Below, one piece after another: positions 21,684 through 30,885 of a DNA stretch of 64,000 nucleotides. Both the position numbers and the translations under genes were made by a program. Position 1 is the stretch's first letter, and each line of letters begins with the position of its first letter. The notes below the pieces were generated by a model, which worked only from the letters and a program-made list of their open reading frames with translations, did not search any database and was not told where the DNA came from. The DNA is taken from assembly GCA_958510825.1 (NCBI GenBank), contig OY294047.1, positions 44,437,365-44,501,364 on the forward strand. Reading direction: 5' to 3'. Source of the stretch: Brachypterus glaber (Eukaryota; Arthropoda; Insecta; Coleoptera; Kateretidae).

Positions 21684-22139
21684 CCCTTACCCTCCAGGGT
21701 GGCTTTACTCCTTTATTTTTTATTTAAGGCAATATTAATCCAAAATACTTTTATAGACTTTCTATGTATGCAAACAAATATGCAAATTTAATTTAGTATA
21801 ATACAGCTCTCCTGAAACTCTAAGGAAACAAAAACTCGAGCAAAATCAAAAAAAAAATTGGTTTATTTTTTATTGTTTTTTCTTTTTTTTTAGACATATT
21901 CGTGCCTGAATTAGACTGCAGTGACTCATGCCTAAAACGTATTTGCTGCTCTCGTATAAGGGATTCCCCTCAGACGGAGTTACGTGAACCGCACCCGAAC
22001 TGGTATGATCCTCGCTTTTTAACACACTTTCGAAAAAGAGTCAGTGCAGTATAATTCAGACACGGATAATAGCAAATATAAAAAAAAAACACAATTAAAT
22101 CGAAAAATTATTATTAGTTTACTCTCGGGAGGGTAAGGG
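21684..22139. mobile_element. TIR element inside the repeat-A intron, TTAT target duplication
   Basis: Ends CCCTTACCCTCC and GGAGGGTAAGGG are flanked by TTAT on both sides (21680-21683 and 22140-22143). Sister introns read gtctgtgttattttataac without the element, giving the empty site directly. The CCC start and TTAN target recall piggyBac, but no transposase is present and that assignment is tentative. Confidence 0.85.
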
Positions 22140-22180
22140 TTATTTTATAACTTCAATACATTACCTACCATTATTTTTAG

Positions 22181-22264
22181 AATACAAAAAAATCTAAAGA
22201 TTGTGTTGGATCAACAGAAAGCACCGACTGTAGTCCAATTATGTCTAGGAAAGCAGGTCAAAAT
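22181..22264 (+). CDS. BTB-domain protein, mini-exon repeat A2
   Basis: 84 bp encoding NTKKSKDCVGSTESTDCSPI then MSRKAGQN, with good borders (tttttag|aat, aat|gtaagt), phase 0. Open and in frame with A1. Confidence 0.8.
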
Positions 22265-22281
22265 GTAAGTAATTATTACTA

Positions 22282-22828
22282 TAGTCGGTCCAATTGTGCA
22301 AGATAGTAGTTTAAAATTACCGCGATTTTTAAGCTACATCATTGGTTAAAAACTCGTACCTTTTAACATATAAAATATTGTGACGTTTTTTGTCTATGAC
22401 AATGATTGACGGTCGTTAAAGCTAATAAAAGGAGAGAAAGTTACATAAAAAAAGGGTTATACTTTATGTTATTTTGTATGGTATTGAAAAAGATACTTTT
22501 TTGGTTTATTCTTCATACACTCACACTAAATTAGCATATTCTACATATTGCCAAATTTTTAGGTTACAATTACAACTTAATGCCTATCCAGAGGCTCGCA
22601 TAACAACCATTACAAGATACATGACGACACATCAAGCCAATCTTGGCATCGCATTCTTATGCACTATGCTTGTTATGCGAGTCTTTGGATAGGCTCTTTC
22701 CAGGAAAACAGTACCGACATCTGTTAAATTTTTGATACACTACGATTTATGCATAATTATGCTATATATGCGCTCTGTGGTGTAAAACGGGCCGCGTCCC
22801 TTACTAGCTTGCATAACTGGACGGAGTA
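22282..22828. mobile_element. TIR element in the repeat-A2 intron, TA target duplication
   Basis: The left end TAGTCGGTCCAATTGTGCAA is nearly complementary to the right end (TTGCATAACTGGACGGAGTA). The sister intron reads attattactatgaattatt; here the element splits it at TA (22280-22281 and 22829-22830). An inner foldback GCCTATCCAGAGGCTCGCAT with its complement lies at 22565-22695. Confidence 0.85.
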
Positions 22829-22900
22829 TATGAATTATTATTATTTTTGTGGATCTGTGTTATTTTATAACTTTAATACATTACCTACCATAATTTTTAT

Positions 22901-22984
22901 GATAAAAATAAATCTAAAGGTTCTGTTGAATCAACAGAAAGCACCAATTGTAGTTCAATTATGTCTAGGAAAGCAGGTCAAAAT
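22901..22984 (+). pseudogene. Mini-exon repeat A3 with destroyed splice acceptor
   Basis: The 84-bp copy is still open (DKNKSKGSVESTESTNCSSI then MSRKAGQN) and keeps its donor aat|gtaagt, but the acceptor position reads tttttat where sisters have tttttag. No nearby AG preserves the frame, so it is expected to be skipped. Its symmetry means skipping does not shift the rest of the protein. Confidence 0.8.
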
Positions 22985-23067
22985 GTAAGTAATTATTACT
23001 ATGAATTATTATTATTATTTTTGTGGGTCTGTGTTATTTTATAACTATACATTTCCATCATTTTTAG

Positions 23068-23151
23068 GATGCAAATAAATCTAAAGATTCTGTTAAATCA
23101 ACAGAAAGCACCAACTATAGTCCAAATAAGTCTAAGAAGGCAGGTCAAAAT
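23068..23151 (+). CDS. BTB-domain protein, mini-exon repeat A4
   Basis: 84 bp encoding DANKSKDSVKSTESTNYSPN then KSKKAGQN, phase 0. It lies 167 bp after A3 and 168 bp before A5, the basic period of the tandem unit. Confidence 0.85.
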
Positions 23152-23235
23152 GTAAGTAATTATTACTATGAATTATTATTACTATTTTTGTGGGTCTGTG
23201 TTATTTTATAAGTAATACATTTCCATCATTTTTAG

Positions 23236-23319
23236 GATACAAATAAATCTAAAGATTCTTTTAAATCAACAGAAAGCACCAACTATAGTCCAAATAAGTC
23301 TAAGAAGGCAGGTCAAAAT
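23236..23319 (+). CDS. BTB-domain protein, mini-exon repeat A5
   Basis: 84 bp encoding DTNKSKDSFKSTESTNYSPN then KSKKAGQN, phase 0. Almost identical to A4, indicating the most recent duplication of the array. Confidence 0.85.
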
Positions 23320-23409
23320 GTAAGTAATTATTACTCTGAATTATTATTATGATTTATGTGGGTCTGTGTTATTTTATAACTTTAATACATTGCCTACCAT
23401 AATTTTTAG

Positions 23410-23493
23410 AATACAAATAATTCTAAAGATTGCGTTCAATCAACAGAAAGCACCAACCGTAGTCCAAATAAGTCTAAGAAAGCAGGTCAAAAT
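23410..23493 (+). CDS. BTB-domain protein, mini-exon repeat A6
   Basis: 84 bp encoding NTNNSKDCVQSTESTNRSPN then KSKKAGQN, phase 0, with good acceptor and donor. Confidence 0.82.
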
Positions 23494-23510
23494 GTAAGTA
23501 ATTATTACTA

Positions 23511-23780
23511 TAGTATATTCAACTTCAAAATGAAGTAAGCGTAAACAAACGCACGATTTAGTGACAGGGTAGGACTCGAAACAAAATATTAATATATTTC
23601 TATATAACGGTCCATTGCAATGCATTGTACGCTTCATCGCAAGTACTCACGTACTGACCTGTTTAATTTTCTACATCCCTACTCTCGCAACATTCGAGTA
23701 TTTTAACCAAACAACGCGCCAGCTGTCGTCGGCGCGATTCTTTTGTTTACTTCTGCTTCATCTTGAAGTTGAATATACTA
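23511..23780. mobile_element. MITE, TAGTATATTCAACTTCAA ends, copy 1
   Basis: The ends TAGTATATTCAACTTCAA and TTGAAGTTGAATATACTA enclose 270 bp. The site is the same TA of the repeat-A intron used by the element at 22282 (here 23509-23510 and 23781-23782). A diverged copy in the opposite orientation is at 58566-58848. Confidence 0.88.
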
Positions 23781-23814
23781 TATGAATTATGAAAAGTAAC
23801 GAGCCGTGAAGATA

Positions 23815-24120
23815 TACAGGGTTATTCAGAAATTTAAGAAGTGATTCTATGTTAAAAAATTATTTAAAAAGTTCCTATAAAGGTTGGTCCGGAAATGAGC
23901 CCTAAGGAAGCTACGACCCTCCTAAGGGTACATCTAAAAATTAGTTTTTATTTAATATATCTGACGCGCAAACTGGGGGGGGGGGGGCGATGGTTCTTGT
24001 TTGTCCAAAACTTTTTTATCCGTAGATTTTTCTGATATTTTTTCAATAAAACATTAATCTTTAATTAAAAATACATAAAAAAATACTCTTTATATAACAC
24101 CGTAGAGCCAACCGTTTTCG
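23815..24120. repeat. Dispersed GGTTGGTCCGGAAATGAGCC repeat
   Basis: Begins ACAGGGTTATTCAGAAATTT, contains the diagnostic word and a G13 run, and leads into CCGTTTTCGAGAAAATTGCA, the same order as near 26690-27080 and 53085-53520. It is interrupted by the element at 24134 and resumes after 24541. Confidence 0.75.
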
Positions 24121-24133
24121 AGAAAATTGCAAT

Positions 24134-24540
24134 GGAGATTTCTCCCATTAGATTAGACAGGGACAAAAGTTCTACACAAAAAGGATAGAAGACATACATA
24201 CACTCCCACTTCCACCCAACCAAACAAATTCTGTATTTGTTCTTTATTGAACAAATACAATATTTACTTGGCCGGGCGAAAAGTGTAACTATTTATTTTT
24301 ATTAAAGAAATTACTGGCGCCATCTAAATTTTAGTAGAATTATCTTATTCTACAGATTCACATTAGCTATGTTCGTTCGTGCCTCTCACTGCTACACTTT
24401 CCGGACAAACAAATAAATGCTGTATTTGTTGTGTGAAAAACAAATACAGTATTTATTTGGTTGGCTGGAAAATGTAGCACAAATGAGATAGAGATAGGGT
24501 AGACGTCTTTTGTTTCATAATTCTAGTTGTAGAGAGCTCC
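24134..24540. mobile_element. Element R5, copy 1 (GGCGATTTCTCCC..GAGAGCTCC), AT duplication
   Basis: About 407 bp, non-coding, with internal AACAAATACA words in both orientations around a GGCCGGGCGAAAAGTGTA core. Flanked by AT on both sides. The empty site is seen as ..aaaatgcaattaagagg.. near 53505-53520. Other copies are 27654-28052 and 36034-36307. Confidence 0.85.
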
Positions 24541-25124
24541 ATTAAAGAGGCAATTTCACGTTCTGAGCGTCAAAAATAGGAACTAAAAAATGCACCAATA
24601 AAAATTTTAATACTGCAGGGTGATTCTACATTTAAAACTGTGAAGTTATCGTTCCGGAAAGAAATCGTAACATACAGACGGACGGATATTTCTAAAAGTG
24701 GTTTGGTAAAAAAAATTTACATGGACAAAATTTTAATTTTTCAGAGTTCAAAGTAAACGTATGTATATCATTTGCTGTGAAGCTGCGAGAAGTATAATAA
24801 AAATATATTGCAACATATTGTTTGACACACGGATGTGTGGCTATGGAAAATATGTGAGGAATGTGGGTGCCTCTCACTTGCACGCACACACGCTTATGAC
24901 GTAAAGAAGTGAGCGCGCTGTCCCACTTTCGTCGGAGCTTTCTTACCGTGTGGAACAAATAGACCCTGTGTTGCAATAATATGTTAACCCACATTGTAAA
25001 GTGACAGTAGATTGTAGATTATTTTATTTAATAAAAATACTTATTTAACAAAAATTAATTTACTTAAATATTACCAATTTTGTACATCTTTATAAAAAAA
25101 ATCCGATGAAAAACGGTTCCCCTG

Positions 25125-25400
25125 GTGGAAAATAACGTTAGAACGACTTAACCTAACGTTAGATGAATGTGGTTTCAATGTTAGATGGCTAACGTTAGGA
25201 ACTAACGTTAAAATAACGTTTATCTAATGTTTTGCCAAACGTTAGATAAATGTTATTCTAACGTTAGAAATTCTAACGTTAAAAACTGGGACATTTATGC
25301 ATTAAATACGCGTTAGAAAAAACGTTTATCTAACGTTAAATTTCTACTAGGATCCAGTACAACCAAAACCAAGGCGTCCTTCACAAGGACGCCTTGGTAC
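25125..25400. repeat. TAACGTTA-rich repeat and a 13-bp hairpin
   Basis: From 25125 to 25350 the palindromic word (C)TAACGTTAG or one-base variants occurs about a dozen times. Immediately after, 25369-25397 is a clean hairpin (CCAAGGCGTCCTT, 3-4 base loop, AAGGACGCCTTGG). Confidence 0.85.
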
Positions 25401-25480
25401 AACGTGTCACAAACTTTTACGACAAATGGAAACCCTCCAAAAATCAACAAAAAAAAATTGATAAAAAAATCCCATTTTAG

Positions 25481-25570
25481 GACGCAAATAAATCCAGAGA
25501 TTCTGCCGACTTATCAGAAAGCGCCAACTGTATTCCACAAAATTCGAGCTCCAATAAAAAAGGGCACAAT
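25481..25570 (+). CDS. BTB-domain protein, mini-exon repeat A7 (30 aa, diverged)
   Basis: 90 bp encoding DANKSRDSADLSESANCIPQ then NSSSNKKGHN. It keeps the framework DANKS.DS..SES.NC.P..G.N of repeat A, with two extra codons, phase 0 at both ends. An older member of the same exon family. Confidence 0.83.
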
Positions 25571-25619
25571 GTAAGTAATTATTTCTGACCATAAATTTAT
25601 AACTATGATTTTTAATATA

Positions 25620-26194
25620 CACTGCCGCACATTAAATTCCGGACACCTAAAAAATTGACATTTTTTAAATGCAAATATTTCGAAAACTAATTAATAGATT
25701 TGACTAATTCTTTTTTAGTTTTAAAGCTTAAACATTCTCTACTTTTGTTTGTTTTAAGAATGATTAATTTTTTTTTTCGTATTAACAGCAATGTACAACT
25801 ATGTTTCTTACCCCATATAGGACTTGCATGGTACGCCACTGCAACTGTTTATTAAATTATTAAAGTCTTTCTTATTGCCGCAGTTTTAATGAATATTTTC
25901 TTTTTTTACATTTTTACTTCTGGTTTAGGAGATACCAGGATTTTCCTGAAAGTTGTAATTTTTTCAGTGGCGTACCATGCAAGTCCTAGATGGGGTAAGA
26001 AACATAGTTGTACATTATTTGTTGCTGTTAATACGAAAAAAAAAATTTAATCATTCTTAAAAAAAACAAAAGTAGAGAATGTTTAAGCTTTAAAACTAAA
26101 AAATAATCAGTCAAATCCATTAATTAGTTTTCGAAATATTTGAATTTAAAAAATGTCAATTTTTTAGGTGTCTAGAATTTAATGTGCGGCAGTG
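25620..26194. mobile_element. Tc1/mariner-type non-autonomous element, TA duplication
   Basis: Ends CACTGCCGCACATTAAATTC and its near complement, flanked by TA (25618-25619 and 26195-26196). The arms are about 200-270 bp and the whole 575 bp folds back. It shares layout and words (ACCTAAAAAA..ACATTTTT..AATGCAAATAT) with the arms of the transposon at 9711-12090. Confidence 0.88.
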
Positions 26195-26253
26195 TATTTA
26201 TTTTACTTTAAAAGAATAGAAAGTTTAATAAGTTTCCCGTCTTTATTTTTTAG

Positions 26254-26343
26254 GACGCTAATAAATCCGGTGATTCTACTGACGCATCAGAAAGCCCCAA
26301 TTGTAGTCCAAAACATGCAAAGTCCAAAGGAAAAGGTCACAAT
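26254..26343 (+). CDS. BTB-domain protein, mini-exon repeat A8 (30 aa, diverged)
   Basis: 90 bp encoding DANKSGDSTDASESPNCSPK then HAKSKGKGHN, phase 0, clear borders (tttttag|gac, aat|gtaagt). Closest to A7. Confidence 0.83.
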
Positions 26344-26379
26344 GTAAGTAATTATTTCTAACTGTTTATCAGTCAAGGT

Positions 26380-28090
26380 TTACCTAATAACGCAGACACA
26401 CAAAAAAATAGGTGAAGAACTCTTTTCGAGACCATTGTATTTCTATGTATTTTGGGGCGCTGAATTCGAATTTGAGTTCAAAATTACACCTTATCTGATT
26501 AGTTTTGAGGTCCAAAATTTACAGGGGGAGGTGCTGTTTTGACCTAGGTCAAACTCGGGTTTAGCTCCTCAAAATACATAAGAATGCAAAAAAATCTTGA
26601 CCTTTTTTTTTGTGTGTCTACATGTATACATGTGGCCACATGTGACCCCACGTGGGGTCTCAGAAAAAAAAAGATACTATACAGGGTGATTCAAAAATAA
26701 GTTACAAAATTGTAAGGGGAGATTCTGGGTCCAAATATATGAAAAAAAGTTCCGGAATGAGCCCTAAGGGAGCTACGACCCTCCTAAGGATACATCTAAA
26801 AACTATTTTTTATTTAATATCTCTGGAACCCTATAAACAACATTAACGAGTTTTTTTACATGCCTCAACATTGATAAAGGTTATCATTTTATTTAATTTT
26901 TATTTGGTAACTTAAACCAGGGACGTGCAAAATGGGGGGGGCGATGTCACCTTTTTGCCCCAAACTTTTCAAAATGTAATTTTTTTTGACATTTTCTCTC
27001 AATAAAATATTAATTTTACATAAAAAAGGTACTCTTTATGCAATACCATAGGCCAACCGTTTTCGAGAAAATTACAGTTTAAGAGGCAATTTTACGTTCT
27101 GAACATTATATTCTAGCAAAAAACTGTATAAAACATTTTTATAGGGCTTTTAAAGAGCTTTTATTTAAAATATAATTTTTTGAAATCGGGTTATAAATAT
27201 GTGAGATATGCTAAAAAAAACTTTTACTGCTTTAAACGCCAATATCTCGAAAAAAATGCGTTTTAGGAAAACGTTGCGTATAACATTTTTTGACCAACTT
27301 AAAATTATTTTTTATTTAAGTGCTAAATTAACCAAATACAATAATAATTGCCTTAATTATAAACAAAAAACGCTAAAAATAGGAGTTTTACCCTATTTTT
27401 ACCCCCAATCGTTTACCCCCAAAATCTATTCAGCTCTTCGGAATTCGATAAGAAATAATATGCAAAAAACCGCAAGTCGTTATCTCATGTAGAAATGGAG
27501 TTAGAATTTACACCTAGACAGACAAACAGACGGACGCAAAAATTTTTTTTACTGATTTCGACTCAGAATGGTCTAAAACGTCGAGAAATGTGAAAAAAAC
27601 GTGGTCAAAGATTTAGACTTTTTCGTTTGGACTTTTTCGGCGAAGATTTCAATGGCGATTTCTCCCGTTAGATTAGACAGGGACAAAAGTTCTACCTAAA
27701 AAGGATACACTCCCACTTTCACCCAACCAAACAAATTCTGTTTTTGTTCTTTGTTGAACAAATACAATATTTACTTGGCCGGGCGAAAAGTGTAACTATA
27801 ATATTTTTATTAAAGAAATTACTGGCGCCATCTAAATTTTAGTAGAATTATCTTATTCTACAGATTCACATTAGCTATGTTCGTTCGTGCCGCTCAGTGC
27901 TACACTTTCCGGCCAACCAAATAAATACTGTATTTGTTGTATGAAAAACAAATACAGTATTTATTTATTTGGTTGGCTGGAAAGCGTAGCACAAATGAGA
28001 TAGAGATAGGGTAGACGTCTTTTGTTTCATAATTCTAGTTGTAGAGAGCTCCATACATCGGCACTCTTAGTAGCACTAAGTGCCGATGTA
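26380..28090. repeat. Nested dispersed repeats in a BTB intron
   Basis: 26390-26630 resembles the foldbacks with tattttggggcgctgaat words. 26680-27080 is the GGTTGGTCC-type repeat. 27100-27653 is repeat R6, copy 2. 27654-28052 is element R5, inserted into R6 with AT duplication. R6 then ends with the hairpin ACATCGGCACTCTTAGTAGC facing GCACTAAGTGCCGATGT (28055-28090). Confidence 0.75.
27654..28052. mobile_element. Element R5, copy 2
   Basis: 399 bp. The intact R6 copy at 63165-63180 reads gatttcaatacatcggc; here it is split between aat and acatcgg with AT duplicated, so both ends are exact. Confidence 0.88.
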
Positions 28091-28201
28091 AAATCGACCT
28101 GTCAGAGAGTTTTTTAAAAGTTGAAAAGTTAATCGGGTGATTCCAGACTTAATTTACGCACTGTATAACTATAAAAAAATAACACATTCGTTTTTTTTTA
28201 G

Positions 28202-28294
28202 GAAACTAGTAATATTGGAGTTACTAAGAAACCATTAGTATATCTCAGTTCTAAAAGTTCAAAAAATACAAAGGCAAAGAATACAGCTGACAAT
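28202..28294 (+). CDS. BTB-domain protein, linker exon (31 aa)
   Basis: 93 bp encoding ETSNIGVTKKPLVYLSSKSS then KNTKAKNTADN, phase 0 (tttttag|gaa, aat|gtaagt). Lys/Ser/Thr-rich. Not clearly part of either repeat family, though the ..N at the donor matches them. Confidence 0.8.
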
Positions 28295-28331
28295 GTAAGT
28301 GTTATAATTACTCCCAAATCTAAATAGAATA

Positions 28332-29206
28332 CCGTGTGTTTGAGATTATACAAAACAGAGAAAACAAAGATCAAGGCTGTCGTGATTTTTTTTAAATGAA
28401 ACGCAGCGCACCGGACAAACGATTCGCTCGCCGCAGTAATGAGAAGAATCTAGCACATGCGCACTGGTTTGCTTATTTTTGTTTTGACGGATGTCAAAAA
28501 TGGCTTCCGTTTAGGCAGTTGTAGTTTTATGATATAGTTTAATTTGAACTATATTTTTGCACTGATTTCTGGTTTTATTACTAAAACTTACTGTCTTGAA
28601 TATAATTAGGTGCGGAAAATCCATATATTAGAATATATAGCAAAAGATTGTTAAAATACTCACGAATTTCTGTTTGATTTTTTTAATGGGGGCGTTGGTT
28701 TACGTTAACAATGGTTTGGTTTGGTAGTTTGCTGGTTTGGAGTGTTTTTTTTTAAATGGGAGTCGTTGGTTTACATTAACACTGGTTTGGTTTGGTAGTT
28801 TGCTGGTTTGGTGTTTTTTTTTAATGGGAGGCAATTTTCAGATACGATATTTCAGAATTTAGAAGGCGATATATTTTAAGAATTTAATGTTATTGAATGT
28901 TATTATGTTAAATGTTATTGAATGTTATTATGTTAATAAATATTCCGCAATTTTTTTACGCAAAGAAAAAAGTAGATATTTTTGTAAAATTCTGCAAAAG
29001 AATGTTACATAACCTTAAAATAATTTTTGGCATACGTCAAAACAAAAATAAGAAAATCAGTGCGCATGCGCTGGATTCTTCTCATTACTGCGGTGAGTGA
29101 ATCGTCCGGACAAGCCGTCTCCCCACTACAATCATGTCAGCCTTGATCTGATCGTTTTATCTTTGTTTTCTCCATTTTGTATAATCTCGAACACAAGGTA
29201 TTATGG
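28332..29206. mobile_element. TIR element carrying a two-unit minisatellite
   Basis: The outer arms share GTTTGAGATTATACAAAA..GAGAAAACAAAGATCAAGGCT with the complement near 29145-29195. Inside, 28686-28835 has two units of the GGTTTGGTAGTTTGCTGGTT minisatellite. Inverted GCGCATGC..TTCTTCTCATTACTGCGG words sit just inside the ends. Confidence 0.75.
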
Positions 29207-29319
29207 GAAGATGTAATTTGACTAATTGTTATATTGTATGCGTATATCGTAAAGTTAGATATTAAATTTTAATCCTTTGATAAAATAAACGTATGTATTT
29301 TAATGTTATATTTTTTCAG

Positions 29320-29409
29320 AAAACTTCAGATGAAGATTCTGATGATAGTTTTTTAAGTTCCATTCCTTGTCCACTTAGAATCGAAATTACTACAAAGAAA
29401 AAGACTAAT
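29320..29409 (+). CDS. BTB-domain protein, linker exon (30 aa)
   Basis: 90 bp encoding KTSDEDSDDSFLSSIPCPLR then IEITTKKKTN, phase 0 (ttttcag|aaa, aat|gtaagt). Acidic first half, basic end. Single copy in the window. Confidence 0.82.
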
Positions 29410-29634
29410 GTAAGTTTATGTAATTGTTTTTTTATTTATACACGCATATAAATTATTGCCAGAAACAATTATAAGAAATATTTAGGTGGCTCAAAAGTTT
29501 GTATTATTATTATTAAAAAAACACGGGTTTCAACTCTCATCACTATTTTTGAGATTAGAAACAAAATGCGATCTGACCGAGTAAACCAACCTTTTTTTTT
29601 CGTGTGCCTGTGTAATAGATTAATATTTTTTCAG

Positions 29635-29685
29635 GATAAAGTTCAAGAGAAAGGAAATAAGACAACTTCAGCAAGTGAAAAAAAG
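29635..29685 (+). CDS. BTB-domain protein, mini-exon repeat B1 (17 aa)
   Basis: 51 bp encoding DKVQEKGNKTTSASEKK, phase 0 (tttcag|gat, aag|gtaggt). First of four near-identical 51-bp exons. Confidence 0.82.
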
Positions 29686-29794
29686 GTAGGTGCAGATGAT
29701 ATTACATAATAATATTACATATTATGTAGACATATTATGTCTAAAGATAATATTAATAGGTAATATGTATACAAAATATTTATGCGTAATATGT

Positions 29795-29955
29795 ATTCGG
29801 ATTCAGCGACCTCAAAAACGTATAGAAATGTTGTCTCGTCTGGTGGACAAGACCTTTTTTTCTCGTTTGTCTCTGCACAAGACCACGCAAAAAAAGGTCT
29901 TCTCCACCAAACGAGACAAACATTTCTCTACTTTATTGGTGTCGCTGAATCCGAT
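29795..29955. repeat. Foldback in repeat-B intron, copy 1
   Basis: Arms ATTCGGATTCAGCGACCTCA and GGTGTCGCTGAATCCGAT are inverted and continue through ACATTTCTC/GAAATG and GTCTCGTCTGGTGGACAAGA. Copies at 30187-30350 and 30671-30764 were duplicated together with the exon. Confidence 0.88.
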
Positions 29956-30035
29956 TAGGGACAAAATGCAGTCTGACCAAGTCAAACCAACCTTTTTTTT
30001 CCATGTGCCTGTGTAATAGATTAATATTTTTTCAG

Positions 30036-30086
30036 GATAAAGTTCAAGAGAAAGGAAATAATATAACATCAGCAAGTGAAAAAAAG
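30036..30086 (+). CDS. BTB-domain protein, mini-exon repeat B2
   Basis: 51 bp encoding DKVQEKGNNITSASEKK, phase 0. It lies 401 bp after B1; the intron between is duplicated with it. Confidence 0.82.
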
Positions 30087-30186
30087 GTAGGTGCGGATGA
30101 TATTACATAATATGTAGACATATTATGTCTAAAGATAATATTAAATAATAGGTAATATGTATACATAATATTTATGCGTAATATGT

Positions 30187-30350
30187 ATTCGGATTCAGCG
30201 ACCTCAAAAACGTATAGAAATGTTGTCTCGTCTGGTGGACAAGACCTTTTTTTCCTCGTTTGTCTGTGCACAGGACCACAGAAAAAAAAGGTCTTGTCCA
30301 CCAAACGAGACAAACATTTCTCTACGTTTTTGGTGTCGCTGAATCCGGAT
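30187..30350. repeat. Foldback in repeat-B intron, copy 2
   Basis: Same structure as 29795-29955, slightly longer, ending GTGTCGCTGAATCCGGAT. Confidence 0.88.
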
Positions 30351-30523
30351 CCGGGATGGGTTTGAATCGGTCAGATCACATTTCGTTACTAACCCCGAAT
30401 AAGTAATAAAAAGTGTATCAACTCTCATCACTTTTTTGAGATTAGGAGCAAAATGCGATATGACCGAGTCAAATCAACTTTTTTTTCCCCGTGTGCCTGT
30501 GTAATAGATTCATATTTTTTCAG

Positions 30524-30574
30524 GATAAGGTTCAAGAGAAAGAAAATAATACAACTTCAGCAAGTGAAAAAAAG
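30524..30574 (+). CDS. BTB-domain protein, mini-exon repeat B3
   Basis: 51 bp encoding DKVQEKENNTTSASEKK, phase 0, clear acceptor (ttttttcag) and donor (aag|gtaggt). Confidence 0.82.
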
Positions 30575-30670
30575 GTAGGTGCAGATGATATTACATAATA
30601 TCTAGACATGTTATGTCTAAAGATAATATTAATAGGTAATACGTATACAAAATATTTATGCGTAATATGT

Positions 30671-30783
30671 ATTCGGGTTCAGCGACCTCAAAAACGTATC
30701 GAAATGTTTGTCCACCAGACGAGACAAACATTTCTATACGTTTTTGGGGTCGCTGAATCCGAATGACAGCAAGTGAAAAAAAG
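30671..30783 (+). pseudogene. Shortened foldback fused to a remnant of mini-exon B
   Basis: 30671-30764 is a foldback missing the centre present in copies 1 and 2. It runs directly into 30767-30783, the last 17 bases of exon B with its donor (cagcaagtgaaaaaaag|gtaggt). The acceptor and the first two thirds of the exon are gone, so this copy is not spliced in. Confidence 0.8.
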
Positions 30784-30812
30784 GTAGGTGCAGATGATAT
30801 TACATAATATCA

Positions 30813-30885
30813 ATGGTCTAGCGTACAAAGGTTCTAAGTACATAAGGTTTCCCTATATACTTAGCACCTTTGTACGCTAGACCAT
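30813..30885. mobile_element. 73-nt hairpin flanked by a 15-bp direct repeat
   Basis: The arm ATGGTCTAGCGTACAAAGGT and its complement form a stem of about 28 bp with one mismatch and a loop of about 17 nt. GATATTACATAATAT occurs immediately on each side (30796-30810 and 30887-30901), one base from the stem. Sister introns hold that word once, so this looks like an insertion with target duplication. Confidence 0.75.

Noticed and set aside
29690..30431. Six overlapping frames with repeated SRLVDKTFF-type sequence on both strands
   Set aside because: They translate the arms of the foldback in the repeat-B introns, not a protein.
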